A DNA stretch of 64,000 nucleotides from Aquarana catesbeiana (GCF_042186555.1 NC_133327.1:101577853-101641852); one strand, 5' to 3'. Shown: positions 1 to 10,268, counted from the first letter of the stretch. A program made the numbers and translations. Notes: generated by a model not told the origin, from the letters alone.

Positions 1-224
1 TGCGCAGTAGGGAACCGGGAAGTGAAGCCGCACGGCTTCACTTCCTGATTCCCTTACCGCAGATGGACGCGGCAGCACCCGAGGACGGAGAGACGGTTCG
101 GCCTCGGGTGCCGACATCGCGGGTGCCCTGGACAGGTAAGTGTCCATGTTTTAAAAGTCAGCAGCTGCAGTATTTGTAGCTGCTGACTTTTAAAAAAAAA
201 ATTTTCGGCGGCGCTCCGCTTTAA
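1..224 (+). mobile_element. TTAA-type inverted-repeat element, family A, right part
   Basis: This is the right-hand part of a short non-coding element that recurs at 10269-10657 and 15392-15881. Shared landmarks are a hairpin built from GTCAGCAGCT and AGCTGCTGACTTTTA around 158-192, an A-rich run, and the terminal CTCCGCT followed by TTAA (221-224). The fuller copies start TTAA-AGCGGAGTTCC, so the ends are inverted repeats next to a TTAA target. TTAA targets are known for piggyBac and Kolobok. No transposase is present and the family name is not known to me. Confidence 0.65.
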
Positions 225-333
225 GCTCTGGCAATAAAACCTGTAAGCTGATTGGTTTCTATGCAGAAGTGAGACAGATTTTGCACTCTCCAGCTTTAGT
301 AAATAAACCCCATTATGCTTTACAAAATGGGGT

Positions 334-1862
334 CATTACATAGTAGGTGAGGTTGAAAAAAGACACAAGTCCATCAAGTCCAACCTATGTGTGTGATTAT
401 GTGTCAGTATTTCATTACATATCCCTGTATGTTGCGGTCATTCAGGTGATTATCTAATAGTTTCTTGAAGCTATCAATGCTCCCCGCTGAGACCACCACC
501 TGTGGAAGGGAATTCCACATCCTTGCCGCTCTTACAGTAAAGAACCCTCTACGTAGTTTAAGGTTAAACCTCTTTTCTTCTAATTGTAGTGAGTGGCCAC
601 GAGTCTTATTAAACTCTCTTCTGCGAAAAAGTTTTATCCCTATTGTGGGGTCACCAGTACAGTATTTGTAAGTCGAAATCATATCCCCTCTCAAGCGTCT
701 CTTCTCCAGAGAGAATAAGTTCAGTGCTCGCAACCTTTCCTCATAACTAAGATCCTCCAGACCCTTTATTAGCTTTGTTGCCCTTCTTTGTACTCACTCC
801 ATTTCCAGTACATCCCTCCTGAGGACTGGTGCCCAGAACTGGACAGCATACTCCAGGTGCGGCCGGACCAGAGTCTTGTAGAGCGGGAGAATTATCGTTT
901 TATCTCTGGAGTTGATCCCCCTTTTAATGCATGCCAATATTCTGTTTGCTTTATTAGCAGCAGCTTGGCATTGCATGCCATTGCTGAGCCTATCATCTAC
1001 TAGGACCCCCAGGTCCTTTTCCATCCTAGATTCCCCCAGAGGTTCTCCCCCCCCCCAGTGTATAGATTGGTTTCCACAAGGTTTCCACATCCTGCGGAGA
1101 AGTTATTGCCCTGCTTAGCTTAGTATCGTCTGCAAATACAGAGATTGAACTGTTTATCCCATCCTTGAGGTCGTTTACAAACAAATTAAATAGGACTGGT
1201 CCCAGCACAGAACCCTGGGGAACCCCACTACCCACCCCTGACCATTCTGAGTACTCCCCATTTATCACCACCCTCTGAACACGCCCTTGTAGCCAGTTTT
1301 CAATCCATGTACTCACCCTATGGTCCATGCCAATGGACCTTATTTTGTACAGTAAACGTTTATGGGGAACTGTGTCAAATGCTTTTGCAAAATCCAGATA
1401 CACCACGTCTACGGGCCTTCCTTTATCTAGATGGCAACTCACCTCCTCATAGAAGGTTAATAGATTGGTTTGGCAAGAACGATTCTTCATGAATCCATGC
1501 TGATTACTGCTAATGATATAATTCTTATTACTAAAATCTTGTATATAGTCCCTTATCATCCCCTCCAAGAGTTTACATACTATTGATGTTAGGCTAACTG
1601 GTCTGTAATTCCCAGGGATGTTTTTTGGGCCCTTTTTAAATATTGGTGCTACATTGGCTTTTCTCCAATCAGCTGGTACCATTCCAGTCAATAGACTGTC
1701 TGTAAAAATTAGGAACAACGGTCTGGCAATCACCTGACTGAGTTCCCTAAGTACCCTCGGATGCAAGCCATCTGGTCCCGGTGATTTATTAATGTTAAGT
1801 TTCTCAAGTCTAATTTTAATTCCGTCCTCTGTTAACCATGTAGGTGCTTCCTGTGGGTGTTT
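334..1862 (-). pseudogene. CR1-like non-LTR retrotransposon, 5'-truncated ORF2 (reverse transcriptase) pseudogene
   Basis: This is a reverse-strand remnant of a CR1-type LINE, which in life encodes an endonuclease/reverse transcriptase that copies its RNA into nicked target DNA. Read from 1862 leftward, the RT fingers and palm are well preserved: SPGPDG, NYRPVSLTS, the D-containing DFAKAFDTV, GVPQGSVLGPVLFNLFVNDL and catalytic FADDTKL near 1130. After FADDTKL the frame breaks and a thumb segment is missing. The C-terminal part resumes at about 1020-794 (EKDLGVLVDDRL, RPHLEYAVQFWAP) and again at 733-404 (EKRRLRGDM, TRGHSL, FTVRAARMWNSLP). No endonuclease domain remains. The 3' end is near 334, where the reverse strand reads GACTTGTGTCTTTTTTCAACC, closely matching the other CR1 end at 63727. 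At least two frame breaks make it dead. CR1 rather than L2 is chosen from the RT and C-terminal motifs. Confidence 0.9.
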
Positions 1863-2272
1863 ACACTGTCTTGATGTTTCAGGGCCTGCAAAAATGTGAT
1901 AGGTAGTCAGGAAATTAGATGTGTAATTTATGTGCAATTTATGCTCCTTAAAAGCCCAAAGGTGCTCCTTGGATTTGGGGCCCCTCTATGCATCTAGGCT
2001 GAAAAAAATGTCTCACACAAAGTGATATCCCCATATTCGGGAGGCATAGAAGAATGTGTTATAAGGTGAAATTCTAAGTATGCCTATGCTGTGTGTAAGA
2101 CATAACTTGTTAAATGATAACTTTGATTAAAAAAAATTCTTAATTTTCCTCCAAAATTTTGACAAAACATTACAACTACAAAGACTGTCTACTCTCCAAA
2201 GAAGAGGTTATTTTTAAGGTAGTTGTACTGTCTTGGCATTTTAGGTCCTCAAGAATCGAGATAGGCAGTCAG
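1863..2272. repeat. Uncharacterised dispersed repeat with an internal near-duplicate motif
   Basis: About 50 bases at 1863-1918 (ACTGTCTTGATGTTTCAGGG and following) reappear in diverged form at 2226-2272 (ACTGTCTTGGCATTTTAGG and following, ending in AGGCAGTCAG). The segment between is AT-rich and non-coding. It looks like two tandem or nested copies of one unnamed repeat. The left copy abuts the 5' truncation point of the CR1 remnant. Confidence 0.4.
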
Positions 2273-2274
2273 TA

Positions 2275-2609
2275 CAGGAAGTCCCCGAGTTACAAACACA
2301 ATAGGGACTGTAGGTTTGTTCGTAAGTCGAAGTTGTTCGTAAGTCGCAACACTGCATTTGTAAGTGTAACTTCCGATCGGAACACTGCATTCGTAAGTGT
2401 AACATCCACCTGTGCATGGATGTGGGATGTTTTGGGCGCTTGTTATGTTATCTGGGGCTCTTCTGGCCATGCAGTACATGTAGTACTGCAGTATGGGATG
2501 TGTCTGGAGGTATCCAGGACCAGCGTGGAGCACAAGTGGCCAGCATTTGGGGCCGTTCGTAAGTAGGAGTCGTTCATAACTTGGGTGTTCGTAATTCGGG
2601 GACTGCCTG
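2275..2609. mobile_element. Pogo/Tigger-like MITE with TA target duplication
   Basis: The left end reads CAGGAAGTCCCCGAGTTACA and the right end, reverse-complemented, reads CAGGCAGTCCCCGAATTACG. Both are flanked by TA (2273-2274 and 2610-2611). Inside are repeated TTCGTAAGTCG and GTAAGTGTAAC words. TA targets and CAG-type ends fit Tc1/mariner, most like the pogo/Tigger branch. No transposase is encoded. A fragment of the same family (AGGGACTGTAGGTTTGTT) lies at about 62612-62652. Confidence 0.7.
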
Positions 2610-2867
2610 TACATCAGGACTGGTCAGGACTGGTCAAATTTCAAATACAGGATATATACCATAGTTCAGGGCTAAAAATGTCAAGTCCTGAGCTACTAGC
2701 CAGTTCTCAAGGGTTACTCACCACCAATTGCCCCACCCAACCCTTACCCTGCTCTGCCCCTAATTACACCATCATAAATTATCTCCTGAAATGACACTTA
2801 AATGTTTTATGCAGAATTAAGTTACAAAAATAGGTATTAACAACAACTTTATCAGTTCCCCTCAGCA

Positions 2868-3672
2868 CAGCCTCACCAGTGCCCATGAATGCAGGCTCAC
2901 CTGTGCCCATCATTGCAGCGTGACCTGTGCCCATCATTGCAGCGTGACCTATGCCCATCATTGCAGCGTGACCTGTGCCCATCATTGCAGCATAACCTGT
3001 GCACATCATTGCAGCCTCACCGTGCCCACCATTGCAGCTTCACCATGCATTGCAGCCTCACTGTGCCCAACATTTTAGCCTCACCGTGCCCCCATTTCAG
3101 CCTCATCATGCCCCACATTGCAGCCTCACTGTGCACAGCCTCACCGTGCCCCACATTACAGCCTCACTGTGCCCCACATTGCAGCCTCACTGTGCCCCCA
3201 TTGAAGCCTCACTGTGCCCCACATTGTAGTCTCACTGTGCCCCAAATTGCAGCCTCACTGTGCCCCAAATTGCAGCTTCACTGTGCCCCAAATTGCAGCC
3301 TCACTGTGCCCCCATTGCAGCCTCACTGTGCCCTGAATTGCAGCCTCACTGTGCCCCAAATAGCATCCTCACTGTGCCCCAAATTGCAGCCTCACTGTGC
3401 CCCCATTGAAGCCTCACTGTACCCCCATTGCAGCCTCACTGTGCCCCAAATTGCAGCCTCACTGTGCCTCAAATTGCAGCCTCATTGCAGCCTCACTGTG
3501 CCCCAAATTGCAGCCTCACTGTGCCCAAAATTTCAGTCTTACTGTGCCCCCATTGAAGCCTCACTGTACCCCCATTGCAGCCTCACTGTGCCCCACATTG
3601 CAGCCTCACTGTGCCCCCATTGCAGCCTCACTGTGCCCCACAATGCAGCCTCACTGTGCCCCACAGGGCAGC
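2868..3672. repeat. Minisatellite, 22-23 bp unit (CAGCCTCACTGTGCCCCaaATTG)
   Basis: A long tandem array with a core CAGCCTCACTGTGCCCC followed by an AAATTG or CATTG spacer. The 5' units (from about 2868) are the most diverged and the 3' units most uniform. Long open frames rich in Ser, Leu, Pro and Cys arise on both strands only because unit length and composition avoid stops. They are not genes. A second block of the same unit is at 4005-4291. Confidence 0.9.
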
Positions 3673-3677
3673 CTCAA

Positions 3678-3810
3678 TGCTCATTCTCACACAGCCCCGC
3701 CTCCTCCTAACCCCACGCCTGTGATAGACAGAATGCATCCCGCATTGGACCCGCGTTCTGTCTATCACAGGCGTGGGGTTAGACGGAGGCAGGCTGTGTG
3801 AGAATGAGCA
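3678..3810. repeat. Long hairpin (inverted repeat) interrupting the minisatellite, copy 1
   Basis: The left arm begins TGCTCATTCTCACACAGCC and contains CCACGCCTGTGATAGACAGA. The right arm is its near-perfect reverse complement, ending GGCTGTGTGAGAATGAGCA. The arms are about 55 nt with a loop near 3735-3755. The unique-looking flank 3811-4004 is repeated at about 4527-4700. It resembles a foldback MITE whose left arm was shortened by the neighbouring minisatellite. Family unknown. Confidence 0.75.
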
Positions 3811-4004
3811 AAGCAGAAACAGTTTCAATATCAGCTGTTACAGCGTGTTTTACTGCTCAGTGATCCCGCGGCTCTCCTCCAACTCCATGCACTCTTCCAC
3901 CGGGAGAAAGGCTCATGATCAACTCCGCCCGCTGGCAGTGCTCACCCCCCCCACTCTCAGGCAGCCCAGCTCCTCACCAGTCCTCATTTTCCACTCGCAA
4001 AATG

Positions 4005-4291
4005 CCCCACAGTGCAGCCTCAATGTGCCCCAAATTGCAGCCTCACTGTGCCCCAAATTGCAGCCTCACTGTGCCCCAAATTGCAGCCTCACTATGCCCC
4101 CATTGCAGCCTCACTGTGCCCTGAATTGCAGCCTCACTGTGCCCCCATTGCAGCCTCACCATGTCCCACATTGCAGCCTCACTGTGCCCCCACTGCATCC
4201 TCACTGTGTCCCACATTGCAGCCTCACTGTGCCCCCATTGCAGCCTCACTGTGCCCCAAATTGCAGCATCACTGTGCCCCATTGCAGCCTT
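4005..4291. repeat. Minisatellite, second block of the CAGCCTCACTGTGCCCC unit
   Basis: The same 22-23 bp unit as at 2868-3672, about a dozen copies, resuming after the hairpin element and its flank. The two blocks plus two hairpins suggest a composite unit duplicated in tandem: array, hairpin, flank, array, hairpin, flank. Confidence 0.85.
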
Positions 4292-4337
4292 GCCAGGGCA
4301 GATGGATCATGACGAGTTAGAGGAGAGCCAGGGTCGC

Positions 4338-4570
4338 AGAGTGGTAAAACACGCCATAACAGCTGACATTGAAACTGTCTCTGCTCTGCTCATTCTCACA
4401 CAGCCCCGCCTCCTCCTAACCCCACGCCTGTGATAGACAGAATGCATCCCCGCATTGGACCCGTGTTCTGTCTATTACAGGCGCGGAGTTAGACGGAGGT
4501 GGGGCTGTGTGAGAATGAGCAGAGCAGAAACAGTTTCAATATCAGCTGTTATGGCGTGCTTTACCACTCT
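4338..4570. repeat. Long hairpin (foldback element), copy 2, more complete
   Basis: The left arm starts AGAGTGGTAAAACACGCC and the right arm ends GGCGTGCTTTACCACTCT, giving arms of about 105 nt around a short loop near 4445-4465. The inner part is homologous to the hairpin at 3678-3810. The outer part (the AAACAGTTTCAATATCAGCTG region) is present on both sides here, but only on the right side in copy 1. Non-coding. Confidence 0.8.
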
Positions 4571-4995
4571 CCTCCAACTCCATTCACTCTTCCACCGGGA
4601 GAACGGCTCCCGATCAACTCCGCCCGCTGGTGGTGCTCACCCCCCCCACTCTCAGGCAGCCCAGCTCCTCGCCAGCCCTCATTTTCCACTCGCAAAATGC
4701 GAGTAGGCGAGTGGAAAATTTGAGGGCTGCCATAGTTTGTAGACTATAACTTTCACACAGACTAAATAATATACACTGATTTGGGTTATTTTTACAAAAG
4801 AAATGCAGCAGAATACATTTGGCCTAAATGTATGAAGAAAAATTATTTATTTGTAAACTTTGGAACAGAAACATGCTTTTTTTCAAAAATTTTGATATTT
4901 TTTCACTTATCTAGCTCAAAATAAAAAAACCCAATGGTGATATATACCACCAAACGAAAGTTCTATCTGTCCCCAAAAAATTGTAAACAATTTAT
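4571..4995. repeat. Flank duplicate (to 4700) followed by an uncharacterised AT-rich dispersed repeat
   Basis: 4571-4700 repeats 3876-4004 (CTCCAACTCCAT to CTCATTTTCCACTCGCAAAATG). From about 4712 the sequence changes to an AT-rich stretch beginning GCCATAGTTTGTAGACTATA and ending near CCCAAAAAATTG. It looks like an old mobile-element fragment, but I cannot name the family. No open frame of note. Confidence 0.4.
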
Positions 4996-5004
4996 TGGGG
5001 TACA

Positions 5005-5385
5005 GTGTTGCATGACCAAGTATTGGACTTGGCAGATGTGCTGGCTCCTTTCTTGACTGCAGATCCCCAACAGGCATACTGTGACTTGGCCCCTGAATCA
5101 GCACGGGACTATAAGTTGCAAAAAGCAGAAATCCTAGCAAGGCTGGGAGTGACTGTTGCTTTAAGGGTGAACGAGTCCGTGGCTGGCGCTTTGACAAGGC
5201 TAAGCCTGTCCATGCACAGCTGTATCACCTGATGCACTTGTTCCAGGACTGGCTAAAACCTGAGGAAAAGACACTCACTCAGATTGTCACACTGGACTGT
5301 TTTCTGCAGGGGCTGCCTGGGGAGCTCCATTGGTGGGTAGCTCAGTCTGAGCCACAGTCCCTGGATGATATTGCATATTCTTTGG
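5005..5385 (+). pseudogene. SCAN/gag-like fragment of a Gypsy (Gmr1-type) LTR element, frameshifted
   Basis: Translation in two frames gives a SCAN-like capsid segment. The first part contains DLADVLAPFLTADPQQAY and RDYKLQKAEILARLGVT. After a frame change between about 5155 and 5172 the second part continues with RGWRFDKAKPVHAQLYHLM, a WLKPEEKT motif and LQGLPGELHWWV. SCAN domains are protein-protein interaction modules related to the capsid of Gmr1-type Gypsy retroelements, where they act in particle assembly. The characteristic LxxWLxPE...QI...DxFLxxLP spacing is visible. There is no protease, RT or zinc finger next to it, and the frameshift rules out a functional protein. A relic of a SCAN zinc-finger gene exon is an alternative, but with no KRAB or C2H2 sequence nearby, the retroelement reading is preferred. 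Confidence 0.65.
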
Positions 5386-5874
5386 GTGGGTCTGTTGTCT
5401 GGAGCTCGGTGGGTGGAGTCGTGATGTCAGTAGACTCCCCGCCCACCTCTACACTCTCCTTGTCAAAATGCATTTTCTCCTGTGTATTTCTTACACTGAA
5501 CTTCTGCTATGATCTCTAACATCCAGTGAAAAGACAGGAAAGTAACCACATGTCTTCAGCATGCCCAATTATGCTGAGGTGTGGAACATCCAATCCTGGC
5601 AGAGCAGCAGAATAAAGGAGGGGAGGGAATTAAAAAATAATGCATGTGTCTTAGGCTAGTGCACGAGATATGTAAATGACCTGTCACTCACAGCAAGGGG
5701 GAATATTTGACAATGTTTTTCTCTGTTTGTCGAGATTTATCTCACTGAACAATAAAAGAGGATTGCTCAGAGATGTATTAACTCTTTGTGGCAAGACTGG
5801 GCTCAAATGATAGGAAATCTCATACTCTATATTATGACATAAAAAAAAAATTTCGGGGTTTACATCCACTTTAA
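5386..5874. mobile_element. TTAA-type inverted-repeat element, family C, right end
   Basis: The segment ends GGGTTTACATCCACT followed by TTAA (5871-5874), the same terminus as the fuller element at 32085-32582. The left terminus is not visible, so this copy is partial or belongs to a diverged subfamily. 5390-5460 carries a short GC-rich patch. No coding content. Confidence 0.5.
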
Positions 5875-6339
5875 CCCTTCCGATGCTGACTCTCCACATA
5901 TAGTATATACATTCTATGCTGACTGCACTGTGTATATATATATATATTCATTAAACTGCCTGCACGCCACTAACTAACCTGCCTAATCTAGCTCAAGGTC
6001 TCTCAGTCTCCTCCACGTATCACTACATATGACCACTGTGTAAGCAGCCTTATATAGTGTGTGGCGTGGATTTAGCCCCCTGAGCCATGATTGGCCAAAG
6101 GCACCCTGCCTTTGGCCAAACATGGCCCTCCCAGCAGATCGCGTTGCGATTGGCCAAAGCATGCAGGTCAGGTGCATGCTTTTGCCAATCAGCAGCCGTC
6201 AATGCACTATGATCTTTCAGTGCATTATGGGGTGCTCTGCGGCACACGAATTTGCCACAAACGCCCCATATGTTCAGTTCATTTGCGAACGTACGAACAC
6301 CGGATGTTCGAGTCGAACTTACATTCGGGACCATCCCTA
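5875..6339. mobile_element. hAT-like non-autonomous element, right end
   Basis: The right terminus CATCCCTA at 6332-6339 is preceded by GTTCGAGTCGAAC. This is the reverse complement of the left end TAGGGATGAGCC...GTTCGAGTCGAAC at 58635. The inner part has runs of alternating CCAAAGGCA and TTTGGCCAA words (6090-6180). The left end is not identified and may be truncated. No transposase. Confidence 0.5.
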
Positions 6340-6359
6340 ATTATTATGCTGAAAGGGTA

Positions 6360-6550
6360 CTAGATACTTGGAAAAGATTTAATAAGAGTAGAGGTAATAA
6401 GTCAGTCATCAGTTAATGAATTTAAATATGCTTGGGATAAACATATGTCTATAATCAGGAAAAATGGTTAAACAAATATACCATATGTGAAAACAAGCGA
6501 AGATTCAATGGACCACTTAGTCTTTTTCTACCGTCCCTTTTCTATGTTTC
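6360..6550 (+). repeat. Possible LINE (CR1/L2-like) 3' terminal fragment
   Basis: The words GAATTTAAATATGCTTGGGA, ATAAACATATG and the ending TCTTTTTCTACCGTCC...TTTCTATGTTTCTAA resemble the 3' untranslated ends of CR1/L2-class LINEs. No coding sequence is attached. The assignment rests on motif memory only. Confidence 0.4.
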
Positions 6551-7605
6551 TAACTCCTTCTCTTCATACTGGAACAGTGTTTCAGAAAGTTTTGAACCAT
6601 CACAGCAAACTATCTTTTCTAGAAGGAGGTCATCGATGAAAGCCTCCATGTTTCTCAAGTGATGGGTTTTAGGAGGGTGTAAAAAGCCCTAAAACTGAAA
6701 TAGTTTGATAAGTGAATTGAGACAATACTTCATTTAACAAAAAATATTCCTAAGCAAAGGACATGAAGCATGTCTTTCCAGTTTCTTGTCCATATCTGGA
6801 TATCACACAAAACACTTGTTGGCTTTAAGCTTTCCTTTCTCCAGTATTTCTTTGCAAGATATGCGGTTAGTAAACTGATCTCTGTGTTACTAAATACCCT
6901 CATATTAGGGAGAGACATGGCTTTTCTGAAATGAGACTTTGACAAATCAGCAACTCTGGCTTCCTGTTACAAAATATGCCCACTGAGAGTTATTTTTTTC
7001 TGAAATAGAAACTCATCTTACCTGTAGCCATCATCAAGCCAATATATCTCTCTTCCTTGGGAAATTGATTTATTAATTGTTGGGATAGAATTGGTTAATT
7101 AATCCACTTAATCTGCTAAGTCTGTCAACATGAATATCAGACAGATACCTAACAAGGACAATGCTGGGAAAGAGAAATGTATCTAGGAGACACAATAGCT
7201 ATATTGTAATGTACAGTGTAGGATAGTAGTGGCAATGTATAGTGTAGCATAGAGTATCATAATAAAACATACACAAGATAGTAAAAATAGGATTAAAGTA
7301 GTAAAAAAATAAAAAATGGCCATAATTGGGAAGAGAGTAGTAATATACATATTGTTATAATACATCCTACTGATAACATTCAGACTTAAGAAACATAAAA
7401 TGATAGAATCCAAATGTAAGCATTATAAGGTTAATTATTGCAGAAATAGTAAACTGGAAAAAGTACAGCCAATGGATTTTTCTGTTTTAGTTTCCTCCAA
7501 GGGAAACATTAACCAGTCATTTTGGATCTTAGTATAAGGGTTGAGGAAACAAATTTTACTTAGAAATGTATAATTAACGTCAGATATCAAATGTTGATCG
7601 TACAA
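6551..7605. other. Non-coding stretch, no recognisable feature
   Basis: AT-rich single-copy-looking sequence. Short open frames occur on both strands but none shows a domain, biased codon pattern or homology I recognise. A weak internal recurrence around 7195-7260 (ACAGTGTAGGATAGTAG and TATAGTGTAGCATAGAG) looks like local slippage. Confidence 0.4.
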
Positions 7606-7998
7606 TGTTATAACCTATTAGTGTTTTCTCTACAAGTATAAAATATATATATTTGATACCATTTTAAATATGTTATAACATAAGGTAGAAACAATTAATA
7701 GGTACTATTTGTTTTATCTTTTTTTGTTATGCATATTTTTTTTTTATTTTACTTTTAACCATTTCCTAACTACCCACACTTGATGTGTTACCATGACAAT
7801 GTTATAATCTATTAGTGTTTTCTCTACAAGTACAAAATATATATATATTTAATATTATTTTATATATGTTACAACATAAGGTAGAAACATTTCATAGGTA
7901 CTATTTGTCTTATCTTTTTTTGATATGCATATTTTTATTTTATTTTACTTTTAGCCATTTTCTAACCACCCACACTAGATGTGTTATCATGACACTGG
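7606..7998. repeat. Tandem duplication, two copies of about 195 bp
   Basis: 7606-7797 (from AATGTTATAACCTATTAGTG) is repeated at 7798-7998 (AATGTTATAATCTATTAGTG) in the same orientation with scattered substitutions and small length changes in T/A runs. Both end in CACCCACACT...GATGTGTTA...CATGACA-like sequence. It is a simple segmental duplication, not an LTR pair, because nothing lies between the copies. Confidence 0.8.
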
Positions 7999-7999
7999 T

Positions 8000-8690
8000 A
8001 GTGCACATAGATCAAAGTACTTTATTTTCTTGAGTTGACACTTTCATGCTTAAAGGACACCACTCCCAGGTGTGCTGCATTTTGCTGAGCCTGTGCCGGG
8101 CTCCACCGATCCAGCAGTTCATGTCACCTCTCTCCCAGTGACACATCCCATGGTGGCTATGAGATACAGGAAATGCTCTATTTCTACATCCTCCATGCTT
8201 ACTCCAGGGGACCCTCTATACCATGGTTTTTCAACCTGGGTGCTGCAAGTGTCCTCAGGGGATGCCGCGGCCACAACCCAGTCTGAGCGTCAGTTCATGT
8301 TAATTCCTGTGCACTGCGACTCTGCGAGGAAAGAGAGGGCACAGCCCGCATGGCTCTTTTCTCCTCCTCCTCCCTGCAACTATGTAAACAGCTATGTGAA
8401 CTAATGCTAGTAAAGCAGGAGGTTGTGCGGACCATCTGTTCACCTGCGTCCTACCAACCGATGACATCATCAGTTGTTAAGTACATGTCGGGCGTCACTA
8501 AAACTTTCTGCTTTGCTGGCAATAGTTCACATAGCTGTAGGGAGTAGGAGGAGGAGAGAGCCGCAGTGCATGGGAGTTAATACAAAGTAGCATTCTGATC
8601 CCAATGTGCAGGATTTGACTACTGCCCCTAGCTCCTCCCCACACTGCTCCATACAGGCAGCAGAAATTGTGGGTGGGGGCGGAGGGAAGA
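8000..8690. other. Non-coding stretch, no recognisable feature
   Basis: Mixed-composition sequence. The phrase GGTTTTTCAACCTGGGTGC at 8225-8243 resembles parts of the 9475/9853 repeat pair, so some of this is probably old repeat. No convincing exon or RNA gene. Confidence 0.35.
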
Positions 8691-8691
8691 G

Positions 8692-9225
8692 GGAGAGGAG
8701 TGGGGGGGAGAGTGAGGAGAGAGCACAGCCTACATTTTTGGGGATTTTGGGGGCGGGATTTGAGAGGATTGTGCTGGGAGAGGGAATGTGGGTGTGTTGG
8801 AGCGGAGAATATGCTAAAAGTGGGGATCTGGGAGCAGGGGGGTTTGTGCTAGAAGGGAGGATTTGGGATGGGGTTGTGTGAGGAGAAGGAATTTGGGGAT
8901 TTGGGGGGTGGTTGTGCTAGAAGAGTGGATTAGTTGGGGAATTTATGCTAGGAGGGGGATTTGGGGGGGCTTGTGCTAGGAGGGAGATTTGGGGGGTTAG
9001 TGCTAGGAGGGAGATTTGAGGGGGTTGTACTTGGAGTTGGGATTTGAGAGCAGGGGGGTTTGTGCTAGGAGGGGGCATCGGGGGGGTGCTAGGAAAAGGA
9101 ATTTTGGGGCGAGGTTGTGCTAAGAGGGGAGATTAGGTGGTTGATTTGTGCTAGAAAGGGGAATTTGGGAGAGGTTCTAGGAGAGTGGATTTGTGCTAGA
9201 AGGGGAATTTGGCTTCTTCACACCA
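8692..9225 (+). repeat. G-rich minisatellite (GTGCTAGGAGGG...GATTTGGGG units)
   Basis: Irregular tandem units of roughly 25-35 bp built from GATTTGGGGG and GTTGTGCTAGGAGGG, all G-rich on the plus strand. Many runs of four or more G follow one another at short spacing, so the strand could form G-quadruplexes. Open frames rich in Gly, Arg and Glu across it are composition artefacts. Confidence 0.8.
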
Positions 9226-9474
9226 GGTGCAGTGAGGTAACATTTGCGAAATCGCACATTTTCCTATACGTCACAACAATGTGCTGCCTTTTTCAGTTGC
9301 ATGTGGGTAACATCATTTCTTAATGACACCCCCACACATCTAGCAAATGTGTGTATGTTTGTGCTCATTAAAAAACACGACGTGCGTTAACACGCAAAAA
9401 AGCGTGTGCTCGGACGCACCTCCTAGTGTTAACTTGCCCTCAGACTGGGGTGCCCCAGGACTGTGCACAGTTCT
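9226..9474. other. Non-coding spacer between minisatellite and the 9475 repeat
   Basis: It contains a small inverted motif around 9357-9412 (GTTTGTGCTCATTAAAAAAC and GTTAACACGCAAAAAAGCGTG, the latter a short perfect hairpin). Nothing else supported. Confidence 0.3.
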
Positions 9475-9690
9475 AAAGGGGGCCTTGACTGAAAATAGGT
9501 TGTAAAACCCTGCTGAGTCCCCGGGCACTCTGTGCCTAAGAGGGGGGAACTGGATGCTAATAGAGGTGCCAAGAATTTAACCCCTCCACTACCAGAAGAA
9601 CTGTTACCCCTGTCAGTCATCCATCTCTTGGCTGATTGGCTACATTAAGCAATGACACATACACTGTAGCCCTTAGCAACAAGACATTAA
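9475..9690 (+). repeat. Dispersed repeat, copy 1 of a local pair
   Basis: It matches 9853-10115 in order: TGACTGAAAATAGGTTG, GGGCACTCTGTGCC, GGAACTGGATGCTA, AGGTGCCAAG, CCCCTCCACTACCAGAAGAA, CTGTCAGTCA, CTGGCTGATTG-like words and AGCAATGACACATACACTG. Both copies are plus-oriented and non-coding. They are probably two insertions of one repeat or an old local duplication. Confidence 0.7.
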
Positions 9691-9852
9691 CTTTCACTGA
9701 ACAGTACTCTGTGTATAATTGCATCCATGAATTGCATCTTCTTCTAGTTTAGTCCCCTTGTTGTGGTGCAAGCCCTGCACTTTGGATATGCTGTGCATAA
9801 ATCCGAGGCAGGCAATTAATAGTTAGCGGTAACTTTACTGAAGATAGGCAAG

Positions 9853-10115
9853 GGTGCCCTGACTGAAATAAGGTTGAAAAATCCTGCTCTATACACTCTC
9901 TTCTGTGACGCCAAGCGAAGTTCCTAGGCACTCTGTACCACAGGTCCAGTCCCTAAGCAGAGGGAACTGGATTCTAGTGGAGGTGCCAAGCACTTAGCCC
10001 CCTCAACCTCCAAGAGAACTGTCACCACTGTCAGTCACCCATCTCCTGGCTGATTGATTGCCTTAAGCAATGACACATACACTGTAGTCCTTAGCAACAA
10101 CAATGAAATTAAGGC
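9853..10115 (+). repeat. Dispersed repeat, copy 2 of a local pair
   Basis: Homologous to 9475-9690, with an extra 45-nt segment (about 9890-9925) between the AAGGTTGAAAAATCCTGCT part and CCTAGGCACTCTGT. It ends with the shared AGCAATGACACATACACTGT and CCTTAGCAACAA words. Confidence 0.7.
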
Positions 10116-10268
10116 ATTAAGGCCCTGATCATTAGCACTTCGAGTCTATAGATAGCTGAAATGTAAAGTATACTCCAGATATGACAGGAAACTAATGGTA
10201 GCACTCATTTAGGAATGATGGAAATTCAGTTGTATTTATAACTAGTTGCAAACAGCAAAATACACTGC

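Noticed and set aside
2868..4291. Possible CRISPR-like array
   Set aside because: The units are head-to-tail with 5-6 nt variable joints, not repeat-spacer units with unique spacers, and the DNA is eukaryotic.
2889..4433. Long Ser/Leu/Pro/Cys-rich open frames on both strands across the minisatellite
   Set aside because: They follow the tandem unit in several frames at once and have no start context, domain or non-repetitive part.
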